The translations under genes were made by a program, and so were the position numbers. From an uncultured Eubacteriales bacterium (lineage in GTDB: Bacteria; Bacillota; Clostridia; Christensenellales; DTU072), in the NCBI GenBank assembly GCA_902766325.1, contig CACXDF010000264.1, forward strand, positions 1 to 7,996: a stretch of DNA of 7,996 nt, read 5' to 3'. Shown here one piece after another: positions 1 through 5,539 of this stretch. The notes under the pieces were generated by a model that worked only from the letters and a program-made list of their open reading frames with translations, did not search any database and was not told the origin of the DNA. The stretch's first letter is position 1; each line of letters begins with the position of its first letter.

Positions 1-437
1 AAAAAAAGACGGCTGGCAGATACTATCTTGCTCTCCTCGACGGCAACGTCAAAGAAGATACGGGCGTTATCGATCAACCGATCGCGAGGCACAAGACGGA
101 TCGTAAAAAGATGGCCGTCGATAAAGACGGCCGCAACGCGATAACGTATTATACCGTCGTGGAAAGGTTCGGCGGAAAGTATATGCTCGTTAAATTCAAA
201 CTGGGAACGGGCAGAACCCATCAGATACGCGTCCATTCCAAGTTCATCGGACATCCGGTAGTCGGCGATCCGCTTTATAACTGCAAAAAAGAATTGGGAT
301 TGGAATCGCAGTTGCTCCATGCTTACCGTCTTGAACTGGATCATCCTTCAACGGGGGAAAGAATGGTCTTTTGCGCGCCGCTTCCCGAGACTTTTTTGAA
401 AACGTTAAAAAAATTACGTGCCGCTTGCTATCATTAA
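1..437 (+). CDS. RluA/RluD-family large-subunit-type pseudouridine synthase, 3' part only
   Basis: This is the C-terminal 144 residues of a pseudouridine synthase that isomerises uridine to pseudouridine in RNA, usually 23S rRNA for this family. The frame is open from base 3 and ends at TAA 435-437. The strand Y-Y-L-A-L-L-D-G, seen right at the left edge, matches the family's 'K.YLALV.G' strand. The signature GRTHQIRVH is present, followed by IGHPVVGDPLY and the LLHAYRL strand, all typical of the RluA/RluC/RluD catalytic domain. The upstream RLDxxTSG motif with the catalytic Asp, and any N-terminal S4 domain, are off the left edge. The methionine at 111 is internal and not a credible start. 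The family is certain; which uridine is modified cannot be told from this fragment. The next gene follows after 27 nt on the same strand, so co-transcription with yqfC is possible. Confidence 0.93.
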   Translation, partial: KKTAGRYYLALLDGNVKEDTGVIDQPIARHKTDRKKMAVDKDGRNAITYYTVVERFGGKYMLVKFKLGTGRTHQIRVHSKFIGHPVVGDPLYNCKKELGLESQLLHAYRLELDHPSTGERMVFCAPLPETFLKTLKKLRAACYH

Positions 438-464
438 ATTCCGACAAGAGCATACAGTTTTGGT

Positions 465-731
465 ATGTATTCTTTTTACGACGAGATATTGCTTCGTCTC
501 GGCTTGCCGCTCGAACAAACCACTTTGCCGCGCGTCGTTTTATTCTATAACGCGGGCGTGGCCGTAGAAGGACATAAAGGACTTCTTTCCTGTTCGGACG
601 AAGAGATCGTTTTTCGGTTGGGTAAAGACAAAATGAGAATATCGGGAAAAGGATTGGTTGTTCGGGAAATTTCGGACAAACGTCTTTTCGTGCGCGGAGC
701 GATCGTCTCCGTCGGAGCCGTCGATGAATAA
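465..731 (+). CDS. yqfC: YabP/YqfC-family sporulation protein (YqfC)
   Basis: This 88-residue protein has no signal peptide or membrane segment. The core has the YabP/YqfC pattern: 'LPRVVLFYNAGVAVEGHKGLLSCSD' (about 21-45), then a short beta-rich tail with 'ISGKGLVVREI' and 'LFVRGAIVSV'. In Bacillus, YqfC is a small sporulation protein made in the mother cell (sigma-E regulon) and encoded directly before yqfD, and the same order holds here. The last 8 nt overlap the yqfD start, so the two are probably translationally coupled. No good Shine-Dalgarno is visible before ATG 465 (only GAG-like purines at about 446-449). The start is therefore chosen from frame and protein alignment, not from a ribosome site. 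No sigma-E-like promoter could be recognised in the 27 nt before it. Biochemical function is unknown. Confidence 0.85.
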   Translation: MYSFYDEILLRLGLPLEQTTLPRVVLFYNAGVAVEGHKGLLSCSDEEIVFRLGKDKMRISGKGLVVREISDKRLFVRGAIVSVGAVDE

Positions 732-1776
732 GCGCTTGATAAAAACCGACGGCAAAGCTCCTTTCGTCGGGAAATTAATGAATCTTGCCGGGATCACCGT
801 CTTTAACGTGCGCAAAGAAGAGGACGGGTGCGTCTTTTCGGTAAAAGAAAAAGACGTTCCCGCCGTCGAAAAGATCCTTTGCGAAAAAAATAAAAAGTGT
901 GTTGTTTCGGAGAAAAAAGAGAGTTTTTTTAAACGTGCGCTTAATAGGTCGGGACTATGGATCGGTCTGCTTGTCGTTATGGCCGTCGCGGCGTTGTTTT
1001 CTCGATGCGTCACGAAAATATCCGTAAACGGAAATGAGAACGTGCCGACGGAAGCGATCGTCGAGGCGGTCGCGCGGGAGATCGGCCTGCCCGTCATGAA
1101 AAGCGCCGTCGATCCGGATAAGTTGATTCGTGCGGTATGCGGCATAGAAGAAATCAGCGACGCGTCGGTGCGCGTTGAAGGAAACACCGTTTTCGTGACC
1201 GTGTTGGAACGTCTTCCGGCAGCGGAACTTCCGCATGGCGACGTAAAAAGCAAGTACGACGCGCTTGTGACCAGGGTGATCGTATACGAAGGAGAATGCC
1301 TGGTCAAAGCGGGCGATACCGTTAAAACGGGAGACGTCCTGATCAAAGAAACGGATAAAAGCGCCAAAGGCGAGGCGTACGGCAGGGTGTGGTTCCATGA
1401 AAACGCGATAATACCTTTTTCGGAGATCGCGCTCGTGCGGACGGGACGGGAAGAAACCGTTATTTATACGGGCGATAAAAAGCCGGAATACAGAGGTAAG
1501 TTCGATCTGTACGAAATTGAAGAAACGGAGACCGTTCCGAAACTTCCCATACCTCTTAAAGCGCGGAAGATCACTTATTTCGAAGTGGAAGAAAAACGGA
1601 TCGAAATCGATTTTGAGGCGCAAAAAGAAGACATATTACGTAAAAAATTCGATCGTATAGAGAAGGCTTTGCCGGGACCTTTCGAAAAACCTAAAAAATG
1701 GTTTTTTATAAAAACAGTAGACAAAATGCACGTTTTGGATTTATACTATGAAATAGAAATGAAAATTTCGGAATAA
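724..1776 (+). CDS. yqfD: YqfD-family sporulation membrane protein
   Basis: This is a 350-residue member of the YqfD family, a conserved endospore-former protein with a sporulation role and no known enzymatic activity. A basic cytoplasmic N-terminal domain (1-76) is followed by one transmembrane helix at about 77-95 (SGLWIGLLVVMAVAALFS). Next comes a beta-rich outer domain whose start (VTKISVNGNENVPTEAIVEA, about 96-115) resembles the strand-helix opening of POTRA/FtsQ-like modules. Residues 194-207 (VKAGDTVKTGDVLI) form the paired 'V.xGD' turn typical of YqfD. ATG 724 is preferred because GGAG (714-717) sits 6 nt upstream and the protein then begins MNKRLIK; the frame is open further upstream, but that part overlaps yqfC. 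It is somewhat shorter than the roughly 390-400 residues usual for Bacillus YqfD. In the standard cluster phoH would follow; here the pgpH homologue begins 14 nt after the stop. Confidence 0.86.
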   Translation: MNKRLIKTDGKAPFVGKLMNLAGITVFNVRKEEDGCVFSVKEKDVPAVEKILCEKNKKCVVSEKKESFFKRALNRSGLWIGLLVVMAVAALFSRCVTKISVNGNENVPTEAIVEAVAREIGLPVMKSAVDPDKLIRAVCGIEEISDASVRVEGNTVFVTVLERLPAAELPHGDVKSKYDALVTRVIVYEGECLVKAGDTVKTGDVLIKETDKSAKGEAYGRVWFHENAIIPFSEIALVRTGREETVIYTGDKKPEYRGKFDLYEIEETETVPKLPIPLKARKITYFEVEEKRIEIDFEAQKEDILRKKFDRIEKALPGPFEKPKKWFFIKTVDKMHVLDLYYEIEMKISE

Positions 1777-1790
1777 AAAATAAGGTGAAC

Positions 1791-3257
1791 ATGAGAGAGA
1801 TCACACAGACGGAATCGACGTCTACGATCAAAAAGAAAGATGCTCGAATAACTTGGGTGCGGACGGAAATACTGTTTCTGTTCGCGTCGTTCGGATTGCC
1901 TTACCTGATGGGGCTGTTTTTCTATTTGACTACCCGTTATTCTTTGCTCGACATTTTCAGTCATGAAAAGGTGATCCGTTATGCGTTGCTCGGCGTCGTG
2001 TTCTTTTTTACCTTTACTTTCTTCTCTTGGTATCTTCATTATCGGAAGGCGGAAGTCTTTTTGCACAAAAGCACGAAATGGATATTGACGACCACGGTCT
2101 ATTTTTCTTTTCTGCTTTCTCCGATCCTTGCCAACGTTTTGTCGCCTTTCATCGTTCCGCTCGTTTTCTGCGGACTCTTGATCGCGCTTCTCGTAGACGA
2201 AAAACTGGCGTATATCGTCAACGCCGTCGCGCCGACGTTGTTTTTCTTGTGCTATTACGTGTTGAATCCGGTGACGGATATGTTCTCGTTGGTTTCTTCC
2301 GGATTGGTCCAACTGCTTTCCGGTTGCTTTATGCTCGTTACGACGAAGAACAGATATACCCGGTTGTCGTTCCTGTTGAAGTGTCTTGCGGTCGGGTTGC
2401 TCGTTTCTTTTCCCATCGCGATGATCTCGTCTTTATTGCGGGTGGACGCGGACGTAGAGAGCGCCGTGATCAGCGGTATTTTCGCTTCCGTCTCCGTCCT
2501 CAGCAGTCTTGCTTTCTTTATGGTGCTTACGCCGCTTTTCGAGGTGGCTTTCGGCTTGTACAGTAATTTCCGGCTGGAAGAAATATGCACGTCCGACGCG
2601 CCGCTTATGGAAAGGCTGGCAAAAGAGGCTCCCGGCACCTATAATCACTCCATCGCCATGGCGACTTTGGCGCAGGACTGCGCAAAGGCGATCGGAGAAA
2701 ACGCTTCTTTGGCAAAAGCCGGCGCTTGCTACCACGACGTTGGCAAACTGTATAATCCCATTTGCTTTTCCGAAAATCAAACGACTTATAACCCGCACGA
2801 TAATTATATTCCCGAAGTCAGCGTCGCGCTTATTACGCGCCATACGAAGGAGGGGGCGAACCTTATCAGAAAACAGCGTCTTCCCGAGGCGCTCGCGCAG
2901 ATCGCGCAAGAACACCACGGAGATCAGACGGTCAGTTACTTTTTGAATAAGTCCATCAGAATGACGGACGAAAAAATGAACAGCGACTTGTTCCGATATA
3001 AAGGCCCGCGGCCGAGTACGAAAATAAGCGGTATCATCATGATCGTCGATACCGTCGAAGCGGCGACCAGAGCGCAGGGCATCAATAAAGATCCCGTTCT
3101 GTTCCGCGCCTTTATCCATAAGCTTATCAACGATAAGATCGAGGCGAACCAGTTTAGCGATTGTCCGCTGACGTTCAAAGATTTTACTTTAATAGAAGAA
3201 ACTCTTCTGAAGAGTATCCCCGCTATATATCATCAAAGGATCAAATATAACAAGTGA
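1791..3257 (+). CDS. pgpH: PgpH/YqfF-type 7TM-HD c-di-AMP phosphodiesterase lacking the extracellular domain
   Basis: This is a 488-residue membrane protein. From homology to PgpH of Listeria it should hydrolyse the second messenger c-di-AMP in the cytoplasm. A basic N-terminal tail (1-24) leads into TM1 (about 27-46). Further hydrophobic segments lie at about 62-82, 96-116, 119-135, 138-157, 165-184, 194-215 and 226-256, which is the 7TM block. The HD domain (about 270-470) is complete: H286 (GTYNHS), H315-D316 (YHDVGK), H351, H375-H376 (EHHGD) and D420 (MIVDTVEAATRA). The spacings are close to those in Listeria PgpH. Usual family members are about 700 residues, with an extracellular 7TMR-HDED domain of about 250-270 residues between TM1 and the 7TM block; here only about 15 residues connect them. 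ATG 1791 with AAGG at 1782-1785 is preferred over the in-frame GTG at 1785, which has no ribosome site. The stop overlaps the next start (GTGA, 3254-3257). Family assignment is firm; substrate specificity is inferred. Confidence 0.92.
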   Translation: MREITQTESTSTIKKKDARITWVRTEILFLFASFGLPYLMGLFFYLTTRYSLLDIFSHEKVIRYALLGVVFFFTFTFFSWYLHYRKAEVFLHKSTKWILTTTVYFSFLLSPILANVLSPFIVPLVFCGLLIALLVDEKLAYIVNAVAPTLFFLCYYVLNPVTDMFSLVSSGLVQLLSGCFMLVTTKNRYTRLSFLLKCLAVGLLVSFPIAMISSLLRVDADVESAVISGIFASVSVLSSLAFFMVLTPLFEVAFGLYSNFRLEEICTSDAPLMERLAKEAPGTYNHSIAMATLAQDCAKAIGENASLAKAGACYHDVGKLYNPICFSENQTTYNPHDNYIPEVSVALITRHTKEGANLIRKQRLPEALAQIAQEHHGDQTVSYFLNKSIRMTDEKMNSDLFRYKGPRPSTKISGIIMIVDTVEAATRAQGINKDPVLFRAFIHKLINDKIEANQFSDCPLTFKDFTLIEETLLKSIPAIYHQRIKYNK

Positions 3258-4654
3258 TAGAAATTTTTACAGAAAAATACCGTGACGTTCTTTCGGCCGC
3301 GGCCGAAGGCGTTTGCAAAAAGTTAGGCGTCAGTCCGGACGATATCGACGTAGAGATCAACATGGTCGACGCCGAAGAAATACGTTCTCTCAATAAAGAA
3401 CAGCGCAACATCGACAAAGTAACGGACGTGTTGAGTTTTCAAAACCTTGCCGACGTGCATTTTCCTTTTTCAAAAGACGATTATACGGACGATATCAATC
3501 CGGAAAACGGTTCCGTTTTTCTCGGCGAGATATTTATTTGCGAAGAAAGGGCTGACGAACAGGCCGAAGAATACGACCATACTCTCGAAAGAGAACTATC
3601 CTTTTTGTGCTGTCACGGGATGCTTCATCTTTTCGGATACGATCACGACACGGAAGAAAAAGAAAAAGCGATGAACGATCTTTGCGAAGAAGCGCTTTCT
3701 TCCATCGGTCAGACCAGAGACAAAGGGTATGAAAAGAAAGAAGAAAAAAAGAGCGATTTTCATTCCGGTTTTGTCGCTTTGATGGGACGCCCGAACGCGG
3801 GGAAAAGTACGCTCCTTAATTCCATCGTGGGCGAGAAGGTTTCTATCGTCAGTTGGAAACCGCAGACTACGCGAAACAAGATAAAAGGAATTTATAACGA
3901 GCCCGATTGTCAGATCGTCTTTATCGATACGCCCGGTTTGCACAAACCGAGGAATTCGCTTGGCGATTATATGATGAAGACGGCCGCTTCCGCGACGGAA
4001 GACATTGATTGTATCGTTTATCTTGTCGACGGAGAAAAAGGTTTGTCGGCGGAAGACGTAAACAATATAAACAATTACGTCTCGGACGGTTTTAAAGTCA
4101 TCGTCGCCGTCAATAAAGTGGATCATATCACAAAAGAAAGAGTGATGGCCATTTTGACGCAGATCAACGAAATAAAAGGGCTCGTCGCCGTCGTGCCGCT
4201 GTCCGCCCTGCGAAAGAAGAATATAGAACCGCTTATCGAAGAGATCAAAAAGCTCCTTGTCGACACGATCAAGTATTATGACGAGGATAGCTATACCGAT
4301 AAGAATATGCGCTTTATCGCGGCCGAAATCATCCGCGAAAAGGCCCTTCGTCTTCTCGATCAGGAAGTGCCGTACGGTATCGGCGTGGACATACGGGAAT
4401 ACGCCTATCGCGAAAGCGGCGATATCATCGACATAAGCGCCGACATCATTTGCGAAAAGCAGGCGCATAAACCCATTATTTTAGGAAAAGGCGGTAGCAT
4501 GATCAAAAAGATAGCTACCTATGCTCGTCAAGATCTGGAAGAGATCGCCGGAACGAAGATCTTTTTGACGCTTTTCGTACGGGTCAAGGACGACTGGAGA
4601 GAGGACGAATCGGTCATGAGATCGATCGGGTACAACAAAAAAGATTTAAGCTGA
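3254..4654 (+). CDS. YbeY-Era fusion: 16S rRNA endonuclease joined to GTPase Era
   Basis: One 466-residue frame carries two normally separate ribosome-maturation proteins. Residues 1 to about 155 are YbeY, a zinc endoribonuclease acting on 16S rRNA and in quality control. They show NKEQRNIDKVTDVLSF with Arg51, then the zinc motif HGMLHLFGYDH with His121, His125 and His131. A charged linker (about 156-169) follows. Residues 171-466 are Era, which binds GTP and the 3' end of 16S rRNA: G1 GRPNAGKST (178-186), G2 region Thr205/206, G3 DTPG (225-228), G4 NKVD (287-290), G5 SAL (317-319), and a KH domain with GXXG as GKGG (411-414). Each half has normal length. The start is GTG, giving M-I-E-I as in other YbeY proteins, with a GTGA overlap on pgpH and AAAGGA at 3235-3240. 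No in-frame start with a ribosome site is seen for Era alone. In Bacillus dgkA and cdd lie between the two genes; both are absent here. An A7 tract in the linker means a single-base indel would split the frame. Confidence 0.93.
   Translation: MIEIFTEKYRDVLSAAAEGVCKKLGVSPDDIDVEINMVDAEEIRSLNKEQRNIDKVTDVLSFQNLADVHFPFSKDDYTDDINPENGSVFLGEIFICEERADEQAEEYDHTLERELSFLCCHGMLHLFGYDHDTEEKEKAMNDLCEEALSSIGQTRDKGYEKKEEKKSDFHSGFVALMGRPNAGKSTLLNSIVGEKVSIVSWKPQTTRNKIKGIYNEPDCQIVFIDTPGLHKPRNSLGDYMMKTAASATEDIDCIVYLVDGEKGLSAEDVNNINNYVSDGFKVIVAVNKVDHITKERVMAILTQINEIKGLVAVVPLSALRKKNIEPLIEEIKKLLVDTIKYYDEDSYTDKNMRFIAAEIIREKALRLLDQEVPYGIGVDIREYAYRESGDIIDISADIICEKQAHKPIILGKGGSMIKKIATYARQDLEEIAGTKIFLTLFVRVKDDWREDESVMRSIGYNKKDLS
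3745..3751 (+). other. A_AAA_AAG slippery heptamer in the YbeY-Era linker
   Basis: The codons GAA-AAA-AAG (residues 164-166) put A_AAA_AAG in the zero frame. This is the same heptamer that drives -1 frameshifting in E. coli dnaX. After a -1 slip the ribosome would read 22 codons from 3751 and stop at TAA 3817-3819, releasing YbeY with a short tail instead of the fusion. The upstream context is purine-rich (about 3731-3743) but has no clean Shine-Dalgarno. Downstream only a weak AGCGA/TCGCT pairing is seen. Frameshifting is inference; the motif and frames are read directly. Confidence 0.3.
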
Positions 4655-4667
4655 TCGGGAATAAAAA

Positions 4668-4700
4668 GCCTCCAAATTGCGCATCCTTGATTTCGGAGGC
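4668..4700 (+). promoter_or_regulatory. Hairpin occluding the yqzL ribosome binding site
   Basis: GCCTCC (4668-4673) is the exact reverse complement of GGAGGC (4695-4700). The stem extends by AAA (4674-4676) pairing with TTT (4691-4693) across a one-base bulge at C4694, leaving a 14-nt loop. GGAGG (4695-4699) is the Shine-Dalgarno of yqzL, 4 nt before its ATG, so the folded form would hide it. No U tract follows, so this is not an intrinsic terminator. It could couple yqzL translation to ribosomes finishing era 14 nt upstream. Regulation is inferred from base pairing alone. Confidence 0.4.
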
Positions 4701-4703
4701 ACT

Positions 4704-4811
4704 ATGAAATCATCGGATCTTTTTTGGAAAGCGTTTGAAAAAAGCGGGAACACCGGGTATTATCTTTTATATAAGACCCTGCTGGAAGAGGAAAATGGAA
4801 GAGACGATTAA
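4704..4811 (+). CDS. yqzL: YqzL-family small protein
   Basis: This is a 35-residue open frame with ATG 4704 and TAA 4809-4811. The protein begins MKSSDLFWKAFEKSGNTGYY and continues LLYKTLLEEENGRDD. The pattern 'FWK.FE.(T/S)G....YLLYK' matches the YqzL family, a tiny protein of unknown function encoded between era and recO in Bacillus and relatives, which is exactly its place here. A strong GGAGG lies at 4695-4699, within a predicted hairpin. The 3' end overlaps recO by 17 nt in another frame, so recO translation likely depends on ribosomes coming through yqzL. It is a soluble amphipathic peptide with no signal or membrane segment. It is easily missed by gene callers because of its length. Confidence 0.8.
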   Translation: MKSSDLFWKAFEKSGNTGYYLLYKTLLEEENGRDD

Positions 4812-5430
4812 AGGTATTGTCATACGCGCGACCGATTACGGGGAGAAGGACAGGATCATCGACGTTTTTTCTCCGTTCGGTATCGTGACCTTTTCGGCAA
4901 AAGGAGTAAGAGGCAATTCCGCCAAATTAAAGAGTCTGACCGCTTTGCTTACGTACGGAGAATTCACGTCCAGACAGGGGAGAGGGAAAAAAGTTCTTTC
5001 CGGAGGCGAAGTCGTCGAAAGTTTTTTTCCGTGCTGGACGGACCCGAAGCGGTACGCTTGCGCCATGATCTGTTTGGAAACGGTCGAAAAACTATTTAAA
5101 AGGGAAGAAGAAACAAAAGAAGAATTCGTCGATCTTTTAAAGTCGTTAAGCGAAATAACGTACGGAGAAAACCCTTTGGCGACTTGCGATTGGTTTGTGG
5201 TACGATGCGCGCGTAAGATCGGATGCGAATACGACGGTATAGCCGATTTCGATCCCGATACATATCAACTCGTATCCGCGATCGCCGACGGTACGGAAAA
5301 AGGGGTCGTCGGCGCGACGGAAACGGATCTTTTTTCGGCGCTGAGGGCGCTGACGCTTTGTTTCAGCGGAGAATTCGGCGTGCGACTTCGTTCTTTGAAA
5401 GAAGCGGAAAGGATCTTTTTCGGATTTTAA
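4795..5430 (+). CDS. recO: DNA repair protein RecO, short form without zinc-finger cysteines
   Basis: This is a 211-residue RecO. RecO anneals complementary ssDNA and helps RecR load RecA onto SSB-coated DNA in recombinational repair. The N-terminal OB fold (about 1-80) is clear: 'IKGIVIRATDYGEKDRI', 'DVFSPFGIVTFSAKGVRG' and 'LLTYGEF'. An alpha-helical region follows (about 84-130). Most Firmicute RecO proteins are about 240-255 residues with a C-terminal four-cysteine zinc finger. Here the cysteines in that part are only C131, C138 and C144, with no CxxC pair, and the chain runs straight from GCEYD to the last helices. ATG 4795 is chosen because the protein then opens with the canonical 'EETIKGIVI' and GAGGAAA precedes it; the in-frame ATG at 4735 would add 20 residues encoded inside yqzL. 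The stop is followed by 109 nt of AT-rich intergenic DNA. Confidence 0.87.
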   Translation: MEETIKGIVIRATDYGEKDRIIDVFSPFGIVTFSAKGVRGNSAKLKSLTALLTYGEFTSRQGRGKKVLSGGEVVESFFPCWTDPKRYACAMICLETVEKLFKREEETKEEFVDLLKSLSEITYGENPLATCDWFVVRCARKIGCEYDGIADFDPDTYQLVSAIADGTEKGVVGATETDLFSALRALTLCFSGEFGVRLRSLKEAERIFFGF

Positions 5431-5463
5431 ATCATCATTTACGCAAAAACTGTAGTAAAATAC

Positions 5464-5492
5464 TTGTATATTTTTTGAAAATCAACTATAAT
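5464..5492 (+). promoter_or_regulatory. Sigma-A-like promoter of ppdK
   Basis: A perfect -10 box TATAAT (5487-5492) lies 17 nt after TTGTAT (5464-5469), a weak -35 keeping the TTG. The surroundings are strongly AT-rich, unlike the coding DNA on both sides. Transcription would begin near 5499, giving a leader of about 40 nt before ppdK. No operator palindrome or riboswitch-like structure was seen in the leader, and no convincing terminator in 5431-5463, so read-through from recO remains possible. Confidence 0.6.
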
Positions 5493-5526
5493 ATCCAATA
5501 GCTAAAAAGCATTTTATTCTATTTAC

Positions 5527-5531
5527 AGGAG
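5527..5531 (+). promoter_or_regulatory. Strong Shine-Dalgarno of ppdK
   Basis: AGGAG at 5527-5531 lies 8 nt before ATG 5540. It is a near-ideal ribosome site and fixes the start of ppdK. It is stronger than the sites of yqfC, pgpH or ybeY-era in the same window. Confidence 0.8.
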
Positions 5532-5539
5532 AGATTTCA

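Noticed and set aside
658..723. Upstream in-frame ATG for yqfD at 658
   Set aside because: It overlaps most of the second half of yqfC; ATG 724 has GGAG at the right distance and a sensible protein start.
540..1367. 275-codon - strand open frame, and the 222-codon one at 955-1623
   Set aside because: Both lie opposite yqfC/yqfD, have no ribosome site or recognisable domain, and conflict with a conserved gene pair.
1785..1790. GTG at 1785 as the pgpH start
   Set aside because: AAGG at 1782-1785 would overlap the GTG itself, while it is suitably placed for ATG 1791. The difference is only two residues.
3729..3731. ATG in the linker as an independent era start
   Set aside because: It is out of frame with Era in the given sequence; it would need one extra A in the following A7 tract. 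Kept only as a caveat to the fusion.
3596..4468. 290-codon - strand open frame under ybeY-era
   Set aside because: Its product is rich in D, F and V repeats typical of a reverse complement of coding DNA. The + strand frame carries all YbeY and Era motifs.
4735..4794. Upstream in-frame ATG of recO at 4735
   Set aside because: The extra 20 residues fall inside yqzL, have no ribosome site, and precede the canonical RecO N-terminus that begins at 4795.
5439..5459. Possible recO terminator (TTTAC ... GTAAA)
   Set aside because: Only 5 AT-rich pairs with a 10-12 nt loop and no following T run; too weak to call an intrinsic terminator.
5475..5480. TTGAAA as the -35 box of the ppdK promoter
   Set aside because: Only 6 nt from the TATAAT; the TTGTAT at 5464-5469 has the correct 17-nt spacing.
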